A stretch of 35,001 bases of DNA from Geobacteraceae bacterium. GTDB taxonomy: Bacteria; Desulfobacterota; Desulfuromonadia; Geobacterales; Geobacteraceae. The position numbers and the translations under genes were made by a program. Positions 22,436-31,875 of this stretch are shown here, piece after piece. Where the stretch lies: contig JAQUHN010000020.1 in the NCBI GenBank assembly GCA_028683555.1, positions 1 through 35,001 of the forward strand, given 5' to 3'. The notes beneath the pieces are model-generated. The model was not told the origin of the DNA. It searched no databases and was given only the letters and a program-made list of their open reading frames with translations. Numbering within the stretch: the stretch's first letter is position 1; every line of letters starts with the position of its first letter.

Positions 22436-24808
22436 CTACCCCTTTGCCAGCCGCACCATCTCCGGCATATCGAGCCGACCGATCCGGAGCAGCACATCAG
22501 ACGACCGATCCTTGAACTTTTGTTCAGCCTGGGCTTCCAGGGCATGCCAGGCAAGCCTGAGGCCGGCCAGGGCCAGGTTTGGGTCAAACATCTCGAGATC
22601 ATGCATTTCAATGTCGATCATTATCTGGTCAACCTGGGAAAGGGCCAACTTCGACTTACCGATATCCACCAGCATCCTGGAGATTGCCAACCGCCAGAGG
22701 AGCTTTTCCCGTATAGAAAAACAGTCGCGCAGTTTCCGCTGTATCTCTTCCATTGCCTCAATGAGTTTTCCTTTGCGGATCAGCAATTGAATTTCTTCGA
22801 CACTCGCCCCAATTGTCACATCCAGTTCTTCTTTTTCGGCAACGTCAGACAATACCGCCACTGGTGGCGTTAGCGTGCTGCCCCTGAAAAGTATCCCTTC
22901 CAGCCACTGTCTTGTTTCCGGCGTAGCAAAAGGCGTCCCATCCGAGAAGGAAAGGTCTTCTAGCCCTGGCAGGCGGTGCAGCAGAAAAGCGGTTTCCTGG
23001 CACAAAGCATCGTGAGCTTTCTCGTACCGGGTTCCGAGTCGTGAAAGTGCTTCCGCTGACAGGCGGTTGAGGTCTATCCAGAATATATACTGAGGGAGTC
23101 TCGCCTCGGCCGCCTTGAGAAGCGCCTCGGCATCGCTCCTGTTTCTCAGGTCGAAAAGCAGGTTTTTTTCCAGCGCTGATGGCGGAGGTATCCTAGTTCT
23201 GCCGTTGATGGCTGGCGGGAGTTCTTCGACGCCGTACCATGCCGCCTTTCTCGTCAGCCGATAGGCATGCGGACCGGTCGGGTCCCTTTGAAAGAGATAA
23301 AAGGCCGCATCACGTATCTTGTTTAAGCCGTCACTCAGTACATTGCCAGCCTCTTGATGGGATGAAATATGCCGCGCGATTTCTTCCCGTTCGAGCTCCG
23401 GCATCGGGACTGAAGGCGTTTCCATCTGTACTTCCGACATGGTGCGTAGTGCCGAGTCAACTTGGTCAGTTTCTTCAGCAGCGGCGGAGATACCGTTGAA
23501 GAAATCCTTGACAGCAGCAAGGGAGGGTGCGTTTTTCAGATGCTCCGCCAGAAAAATATCCAGCTTGTTCAAGCTATCTTTGATCAAGGCAAGCTGTTCA
23601 GTAGAAAATGAAAGATCCCCGGTATTTTTAAGAGCTGCTTCGGCTTTTTCTATCCACCACTCAATGGACCTGACCCGCCCCCGTGTGCGCGTCATCGACG
23701 GAAAGAGTTCGTCCCAGAACCTTTCCATCAGGTCCAGGTACATTTTTAACCCGATGGCAAATCCGTCGGTGCCGCGTGTATAGATGAGGGCGACCGCAAG
23801 ATACCCTGCAACCAGCAGATCCTTCGATTTGTGCATCAGGATATCCGAGGCGAACCTGCCGACCTTCTCCCAGTTGACCGTACCGGCGAGCGCCGGTGAG
23901 GAGAGCTTGTCAACCTCGGTCTGCAATTCGTCGAACGCAGGGTCGTAGCGGATATCGCTCCCTGTCGGCTTGTCCAAGCTTACGGGCAACCTGCCCAATT
24001 CGGAAAGATCCATGGAAAACTCCGTTCCGATCATGTTTTTACCCACGCCCACCGATGAAACCAACCAGAGCTGGGTGAAATCAATTGATTTCAAGGGCCG
24101 TTTGTATAAGGCAAGATACCCCTTTTCCAGTGTTCCCCCCATAAACACGGCATTCGGAACGCCGGCCATTGAGTCTCTGAACAGCAGATGCCAGAGACTG
24201 ACCCGCATGATTTTGTCGTTGCACGGGCCGCGATCCAGACTGACGAACGTTTCGCCTTTCTCGGCGTTGGCAACGGCCATTTTTTTCAGTTGCTTCAGAT
24301 CGAGAAAAGATGCATACGGGTCGGAAATTGAACCGATTTTATTCAGACATGCCCTCTTGTCCTTCAACTCGGGCCAGCTCTGTATCGGAGGCCTGATAGT
24401 GTGAATCTCTTCTTCCAGCTTCTTCAGGTCGGGAAACAGGTTTGAAGACAGATATTCGATCTGACACCATGTTTTTTCGCAGGCAAAGGGGAGTAAATCC
24501 CAGTTGTCCTGCCAGTTCCCGAGAGAACCAATACCCGTGATGACCAGCGGGTACGGCCGGCCAAAGCTGTCGCTGCTTACCCGCACCACCCCGCATACCA
24601 GGAATTCCTTTCCTGCATCCCTGGCCCAGAATCGCCAGGAGCAGAAATCAGGGACGGTATTCTCCCTACGTGTCAAGAGTTGGTAACCATCTTCGATCCA
24701 GGCAAACAACCCATCAAAGAACGGTGTATTGGCCCCCATCCGAAAATAATCCTTGGCAGCCGGGTGTTTTCCGAATGCGGCCCACTTCCAGTTTTGTCCG
24801 CTTTTCAT
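22436..24808 (-). CDS. TagF-TssA fusion protein
   Basis: A 790-residue protein from the ATG at 24808, which overlaps the tssM stop as ATGA; a GTG at 24820 is also in frame. The first ~250 residues are TagF: WAAFGKHPAAKDYFRMG, WARDAGKEFLVCGVVR and SSDSFGRPYPLVITG. From ~282 the protein is TssA, with the ImpA N-terminal entry DIRYDPAFDELQTEVDKL and WWIEKAEAAL, and a long helical C-terminus of the VasJ type. TssA primes baseplate and sheath assembly; TagF in other bacteria represses T6SS firing after translation. Joining them in one chain would bring the brake to the assembly primer. No fha, ppkA or pppA genes are in the window. Confidence 0.9.
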   Translation of the reverse strand: MKSGQNWKWAAFGKHPAAKDYFRMGANTPFFDGLFAWIEDGYQLLTRRENTVPDFCSWRFWARDAGKEFLVCGVVRVSSDSFGRPYPLVITGIGSLGNWQDNWDLLPFACEKTWCQIEYLSSNLFPDLKKLEEEIHTIRPPIQSWPELKDKRACLNKIGSISDPYASFLDLKQLKKMAVANAEKGETFVSLDRGPCNDKIMRVSLWHLLFRDSMAGVPNAVFMGGTLEKGYLALYKRPLKSIDFTQLWLVSSVGVGKNMIGTEFSMDLSELGRLPVSLDKPTGSDIRYDPAFDELQTEVDKLSSPALAGTVNWEKVGRFASDILMHKSKDLLVAGYLAVALIYTRGTDGFAIGLKMYLDLMERFWDELFPSMTRTRGRVRSIEWWIEKAEAALKNTGDLSFSTEQLALIKDSLNKLDIFLAEHLKNAPSLAAVKDFFNGISAAAEETDQVDSALRTMSEVQMETPSVPMPELEREEIARHISSHQEAGNVLSDGLNKIRDAAFYLFQRDPTGPHAYRLTRKAAWYGVEELPPAINGRTRIPPPSALEKNLLFDLRNRSDAEALLKAAEARLPQYIFWIDLNRLSAEALSRLGTRYEKAHDALCQETAFLLHRLPGLEDLSFSDGTPFATPETRQWLEGILFRGSTLTPPVAVLSDVAEKEELDVTIGASVEEIQLLIRKGKLIEAMEEIQRKLRDCFSIREKLLWRLAISRMLVDIGKSKLALSQVDQIMIDIEMHDLEMFDPNLALAGLRLAWHALEAQAEQKFKDRSSDVLLRIGRLDMPEMVRLAKG

Positions 24809-27800
24809 TGTGCCCAACACTGTGCAATGCTCCTTGGCGCCTGTCCCGATATCGTAGCAGTCTGCTTAAGAACCGGGCCGCTGCCGATAAAACGGTAATT
24901 CACCGTGATCTGTTTTATGCCCATTCTTTTCAGGGCTTGCCTTTCTCCAGGAAACTCGTTGACAGAAAAAATCCGCCGCCCGCCACGCATATCCTTGAGA
25001 AAGTTGGGAAACCCATCTTGGCCCATATAGTGCTTGGCAAGCACCAAGTCGCCCACCTCGAGCTGCAGAACGACATCGCTACAGGAGTCGGGGGACCAGT
25101 AAAAAGTCTTGCTTACCGGATAGTTATTATTGACCAGCACTTGGCTGTTTCCTCCGCATTGCAGTTCCAATCGGGTCGCATGGGGCTTGAGTGAAGCTTC
25201 AATATTGGCGTCCGTGGGAAGCCCCTTGATGCCAACGCCGAAATTCTGTGGTTTACCCATTGCCATTACCGCCGCCTGTGCCTGTCCCCCCTTGCCTAGA
25301 AAGGCAAACAATGAATTTTGCAGGGGTACGGTTCCACTCAGAGCTTCCCTGGCGCGATAGCCGTACCTGTTGCCCTGCAGGAACGGAGCTGCCGGGCCTT
25401 TCGCAAAGCGCCAGGCCAGACCATCCGGCCCAAGCAGTAGCGGCATAGCCTGCTGAGAAGTCATTCCCATGGTAGGGGCAAGCACCTGCTCTTCCCACAT
25501 AGCCTGGAGCTGGCAGGCGCTTTCCCTGCGAACATAGACCCAAAGAAAGTTGAACGGTCCCATCAGCAATTGCCAGAAGACCTCATCCGACGGTTCTGCG
25601 CCGATACCACTCTTCAGTTTCGCAATAGCAGCGCCCGCAGTATAAAAATAGGATTTGCCGGTAACAGGATCCTCGATGAAAGTTTGCGCTGCCAACTGAT
25701 AAGCAAGGTTCCGCGAAACGGTAGACGGAGTGATGGCAGCAAGGGCGTTCCGGTATTCGAGATAAGCCTTGCCAGCCGTCATTTGCTTATTCATTTCCAG
25801 CGCTTCGGCATTTCTGCCGATATTCCTTTTAATAGCAGACACAATTCTGTTCCCGCCACTTGCTGCTTTGGCAACTGCACCCGTTTTTCGAACAACTCCC
25901 TGCGCCCTGGCCGCCTGATACTGGTAAACCCGCTGCAGCCAGAGCGGCAGTGATCCTTCCGTTACGAACGGTTCCAGCTCAAGCGCCAACCTGTTCAGCA
26001 GCGCGAAATACGGACCCTTATCGCCAGCCATGCCGGCTGCAACTGATTGCCATTCTTTTGCTCCCCGCAATCGCTCGATGCCCTTGGAAAAATCGGCGGC
26101 AAAAATCTTCCAGGACTCAATGGCGGCATTACGATACCATCCGGCAAAATCAACCTGCGGACCAGAAATAAGCCCTTGGTCGGGCAAGGCTGCCAACAGT
26201 TCTTCCATAAGAGAGTCAATGACATCTTTTCCCTTGCGTGTATAGGACGGCGGTATCCACATCTCCTCCCTGGCAGTCAAGCTTCCGCCCCAGAACTCCT
26301 TGAGAGTAATCGCCGCAACGCCGCTTTGACTGTCCACCCAAACTGTCATCCAGCGCAAATCTCCTTCTTTTGCCGCAAGGAGCTGTTTCAGCCACGAGTG
26401 GAGTTCTGCCTTTTCCCGGGCCGAGTCTCCAGAATCGGTTCGCCAGAGCAGATAATAGAGATAGAGAGCACCGAAAGCTTTTTTTGCCTCCTTGGTCACG
26501 CCCGGTTCCGGAGAATTCGTCAGGGATACATAGGGCGGCTGAGGTTTTGCCAGAAGTCCTTCCATGTCGAACCCTTCCTGTCGGGCCTGGAGAATATTGA
26601 TACGCCGCACCACATGCACCAGATACTGTCCGTAAACAACATCCGGAGTAGCCACTGACAAGCTGGCCATACTTGTCGCCATCTGCCGGTCAAAGGGAAT
26701 AAGGAGAGACTCCCGAAACAGTTGGCAGTACCTGTTTTTCAGCTCTCGCTCAACCTTAACGCTTTCAGTCAGTCCGAAGCGCGGAATCCACCAGTGCCGG
26801 TTCTTTTCCTCGACACTCATGATCTCTCGACGGAATCTGTCCATCGTAGTAAGGTTGGCAAGTGTTTCGCCGCTCAAAGTGGCAGGGCGGGAGAATTCCT
26901 GCGATATGTCCCTGATGGTTTTCATATTTTTAACAAAGGAAAAACTCAACAGACCGCAGAGCGCAACACCAACAATGACCCATGAGGTCAATCCCAGGTT
27001 CCCGGTCAAAACGCGCCATTCTATTGCTCGACGGGTAGGAGCCAGCAGGGAACGATCCCTGGGTAGAATCGAAGCGAAGAAATCGTGGAGAAACAGGCCC
27101 TTGCTGGTACCGGGCAAAGATTCCCCGCCACCGACAATTCTCACGGTTTCGGAAAAAAGGGAATGGGGAGTTCCCTCCTGGCGGCCACTGCTGAAGAACA
27201 GCCCACGCAGTACGGGAGTTTCCTGATAGGGATTTTGCCGGAAGACGTGCGACATGAAATCGCAAAGCCCGTGTTTCAGTCGCTCGAATTCCTCGGGAAA
27301 GAGCAGCAAGGCCGGATCAGCGCCCTTTGCTTCGGGCTGGTGCAGCAAATGCAGACGAAGATTTCTCAGCCGTTCATCAATGGTGGTAAGCGCACGCCCC
27401 ATAAAATCGTCAACATCTTCGGCAAGGTCCTGATTGATAATCCCCATGGGTTGATTGAGGTTCTTTTCCGGAAGGCTTTCACAAAACCGGTTTACGCCGT
27501 TGACCAGATCACATTTTGTAACTAACACGTACACCGGAAACTTGACCCCCAGCGCCCTCATCAGTTCGTCGATGCGCCGACGAATGGCCAAGCCCTCCTT
27601 TTCTATTTCCTCCGGTTGTGCCTTCAGCAAACGATCGGCTGCAACGGTGACAATCAGCCCGTTCAGGGGCTCTCTCCGCCGGTATCTGAAAAGGAGTGCG
27701 AGAAATTTTTGCCATTCTTCCTTATCATGGTTTCCGTTGACCGGTATCGTATAACGCCCGGCCGTATCAATGACAATTGCCTGCTCGAAAAAATACCATT

Positions 27801-28284
27801 CGCATTGCTTGGTTCCCGATATTCCCTCAACCCTGCCAAAGTCGGCAAAGGGTGATGCAAGTCGGGCGCTGTTCAGAGACGTCGTTTTGCCGGAACCGCT
27901 ATCTCCGATAATCATGTACCAGGGGAGCACATAGAGGGGGTTACCGAGCTTCCTGAGATGGGATTTACGCAGCCTGTCGATGGCCGTCTTCCAGCGGTCC
28001 TGTAGTTCCTTCAGTTCTTTTTTTTCTTTCGATGAAAGTGCCCGGATGCGTGCTTCATCCTGCTCGATCATGTCGCTGACGAAATTCTCCTCCCGCCGCC
28101 GACGCCATATCTTGCGCAGAAAATAACAGCCGATACCGAGCCCCGCAAGGAAGAGCAGCAGGAAAAAGCCGACCCACCACGGCCAGTCGAGAACAAGAAC
28201 AATACCGAACACCAGAAGAATGACCAGGACAACAGTCATGACCAGCAAAAATGCCTTGAGAAATTTCTGAACACCTTCACTCAT
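24805..28284 (-). CDS. tssM: TssM inner-membrane ATPase-like protein (IcmF)
   Basis: An 1159-residue TssM, full length. Two N-terminal membrane segments (~9-32 and ~36-54) are followed by a cytoplasmic domain with an intact Walker A, GDSGSGKTT (127-135), a VIDTAGRY switch and a TKCDLVNG motif. A third membrane segment (TSWVIVGVALCGLLSFSF) precedes the large periplasmic part. That part contains the IcmF-related regions and ends in FIGSGPVLKQTATISGQAP. It spans the inner membrane and contacts TssJ. Two bases separate tssL and tssM and there is little ribosome site, so translation is coupled. Confidence 0.98.
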   Translation of the reverse strand: MSEGVQKFLKAFLLVMTVVLVILLVFGIVLVLDWPWWVGFFLLLFLAGLGIGCYFLRKIWRRRREENFVSDMIEQDEARIRALSSKEKKELKELQDRWKTAIDRLRKSHLRKLGNPLYVLPWYMIIGDSGSGKTTSLNSARLASPFADFGRVEGISGTKQCEWYFFEQAIVIDTAGRYTIPVNGNHDKEEWQKFLALLFRYRRREPLNGLIVTVAADRLLKAQPEEIEKEGLAIRRRIDELMRALGVKFPVYVLVTKCDLVNGVNRFCESLPEKNLNQPMGIINQDLAEDVDDFMGRALTTIDERLRNLRLHLLHQPEAKGADPALLLFPEEFERLKHGLCDFMSHVFRQNPYQETPVLRGLFFSSGRQEGTPHSLFSETVRIVGGGESLPGTSKGLFLHDFFASILPRDRSLLAPTRRAIEWRVLTGNLGLTSWVIVGVALCGLLSFSFVKNMKTIRDISQEFSRPATLSGETLANLTTMDRFRREIMSVEEKNRHWWIPRFGLTESVKVERELKNRYCQLFRESLLIPFDRQMATSMASLSVATPDVVYGQYLVHVVRRINILQARQEGFDMEGLLAKPQPPYVSLTNSPEPGVTKEAKKAFGALYLYYLLWRTDSGDSAREKAELHSWLKQLLAAKEGDLRWMTVWVDSQSGVAAITLKEFWGGSLTAREEMWIPPSYTRKGKDVIDSLMEELLAALPDQGLISGPQVDFAGWYRNAAIESWKIFAADFSKGIERLRGAKEWQSVAAGMAGDKGPYFALLNRLALELEPFVTEGSLPLWLQRVYQYQAARAQGVVRKTGAVAKAASGGNRIVSAIKRNIGRNAEALEMNKQMTAGKAYLEYRNALAAITPSTVSRNLAYQLAAQTFIEDPVTGKSYFYTAGAAIAKLKSGIGAEPSDEVFWQLLMGPFNFLWVYVRRESACQLQAMWEEQVLAPTMGMTSQQAMPLLLGPDGLAWRFAKGPAAPFLQGNRYGYRAREALSGTVPLQNSLFAFLGKGGQAQAAVMAMGKPQNFGVGIKGLPTDANIEASLKPHATRLELQCGGNSQVLVNNNYPVSKTFYWSPDSCSDVVLQLEVGDLVLAKHYMGQDGFPNFLKDMRGGRRIFSVNEFPGERQALKRMGIKQITVNYRFIGSGPVLKQTATISGQAPRSIAQCWAQ

Positions 28285-28285
28285 T

Positions 28286-28966
28286 TCAGTTCGTCACCGT
28301 CCTCAGAAAATTTTCTCCAACACCGTTCAGGGTGAATCGGTAAATAAGATACAGCAGGCAGAAAAGAAATACGGGACCAGTCAGACAGATGGCCGAAGCC
28401 AACCGGCCGCCCCCTCTCATTCTTTTTCCTCCACTAGCGACCGACACGGCTGGATAGGCTTCGGGAAAAAGGTCGGTGCGCTCCAGGGACGGGAGTCCCA
28501 CAGAACTGCCCAACAAAAGCTTCAGGGTGGAGGTCTTTATCTGCTCCAGTTGATATTCTTCTCCGGGATGGCAATAGCGACCGTTGAATCCCAAGGCGAG
28601 ACACAAGTAATAAACTTCCCGCACCTCTCGCTGATGCAACCCGAGGGAACTCAACCGATCAAAGAATTCTTCACCGGCATCCGTGGTGTTGTAGTATCTG
28701 CGCTGAAGTTGATCTTTCAACCAGTGGTTTTTATTCTTCCATGGCGACTTGAGGAACGCCTCGTCCACCCAGGCGCAAATAGCGAAGCGAGCCTGCTCGT
28801 AATCGTCGCGGGATAGCGTCCCTTGGATGAGCAGCGCCTCACTGTCCAGCATGAACCGTTGTATATCAGTTCTTACTTGATCATAGTCGGGCTGCCTTGC
28901 CTCTACTGATTTGAGAAAATAGCTGACATACGCAAGGATATTTATAAAACCGTCACTGAGATGCAT
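28286..28966 (-). CDS. tssL: TssL inner-membrane protein (DotU)
   Basis: A 226-residue DotU/TssL with the cytoplasmic domain (ARFAICAWVDEAFLKSPWK, then REVREVYYLCLALGFNGRYC) and one C-terminal membrane anchor (ASAICLTGPVFLFCLLYLIY). There is no OmpA-like peptidoglycan-binding extension, so anchoring to the wall must come from elsewhere. It follows tssK by five bases. Confidence 0.97.
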   Translation of the reverse strand: MHLSDGFINILAYVSYFLKSVEARQPDYDQVRTDIQRFMLDSEALLIQGTLSRDDYEQARFAICAWVDEAFLKSPWKNKNHWLKDQLQRRYYNTTDAGEEFFDRLSSLGLHQREVREVYYLCLALGFNGRYCHPGEEYQLEQIKTSTLKLLLGSSVGLPSLERTDLFPEAYPAVSVASGGKRMRGGGRLASAICLTGPVFLFCLLYLIYRFTLNGVGENFLRTVTN

Positions 28967-28971
28967 ATCGT

Positions 28972-30363
28972 CTATCTCCCCACTACCATCAGTTCTATTT
29001 CGATATCATCAGGCGGGTTATTCCAGTAGAGCGCCAGTGAACGGTTTCTTTCCACCATTGCCCACTGCTCGTCATGGTGGTCTATCGTGAAATATGTCGT
29101 GTGCGCCCGGCGGGGAAGCTCCTGGGGCGGAACCTGCAGATAATCCAAACCGATCCCGGGTAGCGCCTGGGTCACGAGTACATGCATCTGTTCCCGGGAA
29201 CTCAATTTGGCAATGTCTTCCAGTGATTGCAACACGCCTTTCGGGTCTGCATCTGTTTTGACAGCCAGGTAGTAGCGGTTGCGCCCCTCGAAAATGGAGG
29301 GCTTCAAGTCAGCGACGTAACTGGTTCCATCGTGAACCAGCCGGATCACATATTCGGGACCGGCAGTAATTTCGTCCAAGAGGTGAGATATCATATCCTG
29401 TGCGGCTGAGAAACAACCCCACAGGTCACGATGATCGTACTCGGGAATTTTCTTTTTCCCATCTTCCAGCTCACCTAAAACACTGACCTGCTCAGAAAAT
29501 GTAGTAAGCTCGCCGATAAGCTGTCGCAAGATACCGTACAGATGCCAGGGATGAGCATTCTCGGCCTTTGTACAGTGAAACAGAAGCGGAACATAACGGT
29601 TGATTGACCTGAGGGCAAGAAAGTAGACCATGTCCCTTGAACCGAATTCCGCCGTTTGAACCCCTCTCTTGCTCTTGTGCTCTTCAAGCTGGTAGGCCCG
29701 TGCCGTAACCTGAGCCCTGATTTCTTCGGCAAGCTTGCACAAGGAAGCGGATGCGTCAAAGGAAATGCAGGGAGGGATAAAATCATGTGAGAGCCTGATT
29801 TCCGACCCGAATTTTTCCAATTGGGCGATGGGAATGAGCTGGTAGTCTCCCAGTTTGTCCATCTCCGTTTCCCATAGTATTTTCAGAGCGAAACAGAGCC
29901 TTTTTACCTGGCCGTCCTGGCCGCCCGTGTGCAAATCTCTGACATCCTCCGTTTCCGTTGCAACCGCAAATCGCGAATGCACGGATTCGATAGAATCCAG
30001 CGTTGGCAACACCGTTACGTTTTCTCCCTCATTGTTCCAGTTCTTGAGGCCGAGATAGACGGTAAACGGTTTGCCGTCTTTCACCCAGGCTTCGTTGAAG
30101 GCGCGGGCATCGATCAGCGCATTATCGGGAAGAGATACATAGGTGCCGTCGGGAAACAAAAAATCCCCCTGCTGCAGATCGAATGATCTAGCACATAAAG
30201 CACCCTCATTTATCTCCATATCCCCCACTCCCCAGAACTCGGGTGTCAGGTAGTGACGATAGGGAATCAGAAGGCTTTGACAGGCCCGATCGAGCAGTTG
30301 AAAATGTTGCGGTTGCAAGTAGATACCCTGGTGCCAGAAAAGAGGTCTCTCAGCTCTCATCAT
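28972..30363 (-). CDS. tssK: TssK baseplate-membrane complex adaptor
   Basis: A 463-residue TssK with the family signature PLFWHQGIYLQPQHFQLLDR near the N-terminus and a conserved core (LFPDGTYVSLPD, RSINRYVPLLFHCTKAENAH). It joins the baseplate wedges to TssL/TssM as trimers. The start (two consecutive ATG codons) overlaps the tssJ stop as ATGA. Confidence 0.97.
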   Translation of the reverse strand: MMRAERPLFWHQGIYLQPQHFQLLDRACQSLLIPYRHYLTPEFWGVGDMEINEGALCARSFDLQQGDFLFPDGTYVSLPDNALIDARAFNEAWVKDGKPFTVYLGLKNWNNEGENVTVLPTLDSIESVHSRFAVATETEDVRDLHTGGQDGQVKRLCFALKILWETEMDKLGDYQLIPIAQLEKFGSEIRLSHDFIPPCISFDASASLCKLAEEIRAQVTARAYQLEEHKSKRGVQTAEFGSRDMVYFLALRSINRYVPLLFHCTKAENAHPWHLYGILRQLIGELTTFSEQVSVLGELEDGKKKIPEYDHRDLWGCFSAAQDMISHLLDEITAGPEYVIRLVHDGTSYVADLKPSIFEGRNRYYLAVKTDADPKGVLQSLEDIAKLSSREQMHVLVTQALPGIGLDYLQVPPQELPRRAHTTYFTIDHHDEQWAMVERNRSLALYWNNPPDDIEIELMVVGR

Positions 30364-30860
30364 TTTTCTTTGATCTCCTTGATCCCCTGCGGTCCCAAAT
30401 CCAGACTGATCAAAAGTCTTTTCGGGTTCTGAAACAATGACAGGGGAATCTGATAGGATCGTATGGCACTATCCTTATGCAATTCATAGTAACCTGCAAC
30501 AACGCCGACATATTTTGCTCCTTCGGTACGGTCCATGATCTCTTTCGTCTCCAGATTCGGTTGAGCCACTATCCGCTTCGAATAAGTAACCCCCGAGTCA
30601 AAACGTCCGCACTCCAGAAGCCTGGGTATTCCATCCTTCTCATCCATCAACTGGTTGAATCCGTTCAAATCCCGTAAATGGTAGATACAGACAACCAGAG
30701 AATGGGCCTTACCCTGATAAAGATTCAGTCGAGGATCACCATTCAGACTTACCTCAATGGCATTCTTTTCATATTCCCATTGCACCTTACTGCTGCTCCA
30801 CGGCAAGGTGCAGGAGGCACACGTAACGGCAACACCGAAACTAATCAGCATTTTTTTCAT
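30360..30860 (-). CDS. tssJ: TssJ outer-membrane lipoprotein
   Basis: A 166-residue protein from the ATG at 30860 (MKKMLISFGVAVTCASCTLP); an upstream TTG at 30884 in frame is a weaker choice. The lipobox CASC is slightly unusual, with Cys where Leu is usual, but a lipoprotein signal is clear. The mature part (RLNLYQGKAHSLVVCIYHL, then FNQLMDEKDGIPRLLECG) is a TssJ/VasD beta-sandwich. It contacts the periplasmic end of TssM. It is the first gene of the T6SS operon. Confidence 0.93.
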   Translation of the reverse strand: MKKMLISFGVAVTCASCTLPWSSSKVQWEYEKNAIEVSLNGDPRLNLYQGKAHSLVVCIYHLRDLNGFNQLMDEKDGIPRLLECGRFDSGVTYSKRIVAQPNLETKEIMDRTEGAKYVGVVAGYYELHKDSAIRSYQIPLSLFQNPKRLLISLDLGPQGIKEIKEK

Positions 30861-30971
30861 TTTTTTCGAGCCTTTCGCTTTCAAATAATTATCAAGCCGA
30901 GACAGCCAACCAGTGTCTCTTTTACGACTATGTATATATTTTTATAAATAACAACTAACCTTGTAGCAAAC

Positions 30972-30984
30972 GTGTTATTAACAC
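30972..30984. promoter_or_regulatory. Perfect palindrome over the tssJ -10, candidate operator
   Basis: GTGTTATTAACAC is a perfect dyad with six-base arms around one central base. It covers the candidate -10 hexamer, a position at which a bound dimer would block RNA polymerase. No regulator gene is present in the window. Confidence 0.4.
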
Positions 30985-31004
30985 TTTCTAAACTACACTG
31001 TCAA
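30977..31004 (-). promoter_or_regulatory. Candidate sigma-70 promoter for the tssJ operon
   Basis: On the minus strand a perfect -35 TTGACA (30999-31004) is followed after 16 bases by GTTAAT (30977-30982), a four-of-six match to the -10. Transcription would begin about 110 bases before the tssJ ATG. It is the best promoter candidate in this gap. Confidence 0.45.
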
Positions 31005-31298
31005 CCAATATCTTAAAAACAGCTAATGCGATAAATCCCGCATGACTGCAGGAAAATGAATTTACCGCCTGGGCAGTGTTTTAGCACCAGGACATAAGTC
31101 AAGCTGATTGGCAATTTTTGCAGAGGTTTTTCGGAAATCGATTCAGATGATCAGCAGGGAAAGTGTGTATAAGGAGGTAGAGGTTGTTAACGACAAAATG
31201 CCATCAAGAATAGACTGCAAACAAAGAAATCGATGACAGCCTGCCTGCTGACAAAATAGGAAAAAATATGAAGAAGGGAGTGAACCTGCAAACTATTT

Positions 31299-31790
31299 TC
31301 AATCTGCCTGCGTTGCGACGTGGACTAAAACGGGCTGGAGAACCCGCTCGGCATCCTGGGGGGAAATACCGACCAGGAAACCGCGTTTGCCGCCATTGAT
31401 GTATATCTGGGGAAGGTGAAGGATCGTTTCCTCCATGTAGACCGGTAGGGGACGTTTGGTGCCAAAGGGCGAGGTGCCTCCCACCAGGTAGCCGGTCAGA
31501 CGCGATGCCGTATCCGGCGAACAGGGCTGGACGCTCTTCACCGCGAGCACCCGGGCCAGTTCCCGGGTGGAAACCTGCCGGTCGCCGTGCATGAGGACGA
31601 TGAGGGGGGTTGCCTGGTCGTCTTCCATAACCAGGGTCTTGATGATGGCGTGTTCGGAAAAGCCGAGCTGCCGCGCACAGACCGCAGTGCCGCCTTTGTC
31701 TTCGTAGGTATAGAGATGGGGAGTGAATGCAACTTTTGCCGCGCGCAATACACGTATCGCCGGCGTTACCGGGGTCTTGTCTTTTGCCAT
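31299..31790 (-). CDS. ybaK: YbaK/EbsC-type Cys-tRNA(Pro) deacylase
   Basis: A 163-residue editing hydrolase that removes cysteine wrongly attached to tRNA(Pro). The family pattern is plain: TPAIRVLRAAKVAFTPHLY, the GFSEHAIIKTLVM block with the catalytic-loop Lys, GYLVGGTSPFGTKRPLPV, and YINGGKRGFLVGI. The length is usual. An AGGTGA lies upstream of the ATG. It is a housekeeping gene unrelated to the T6SS, separated from csp by a terminator and from tssJ by a long gap. Confidence 0.95.
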   Translation of the reverse strand: MAKDKTPVTPAIRVLRAAKVAFTPHLYTYEDKGGTAVCARQLGFSEHAIIKTLVMEDDQATPLIVLMHGDRQVSTRELARVLAVKSVQPCSPDTASRLTGYLVGGTSPFGTKRPLPVYMEETILHLPQIYINGGKRGFLVGISPQDAERVLQPVLVHVATQAD

Positions 31791-31822
31791 AGCCTTTCAC
31801 CTAGTACAATCAGCGAGATATG

Positions 31823-31853
31823 AAAAAAGCCCCGGAAATGATCCGGGGCTTTT
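31823..31853. terminator. Bidirectional intrinsic terminator after csp
   Basis: The perfect eight-base stem GCCCCGGA (31829-31836) and TCCGGGGC (31842-31849) with a five-base loop is flanked by an A run on one side and TTTT on the other. On the minus strand it gives a strong hairpin followed by six U, ending the csp transcript 23 bases after its stop. Confidence 0.93.
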
Positions 31854-31875
31854 GAAACGGCTGATAAACAATTTA

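Larger units (their letters stand above)
30861..31298 (-). promoter_or_regulatory. Intergenic region upstream of tssJ, no gene seen
   Basis: About 440 bases between ybaK and tssJ. I see no convincing gene. The downstream third is AT-rich and holds the candidate promoter and palindrome listed separately. A search for a sigma-54 TGGCAC-N5-TTGC element on the minus strand by eye found none. Confidence 0.6.

Noticed and set aside
31204-31800. Alternative minus-strand frame overlapping ybaK
   Set aside because: Its product is Arg/Pro/Gly-rich low-complexity sequence, while the overlapping frame is a clear YbaK protein.
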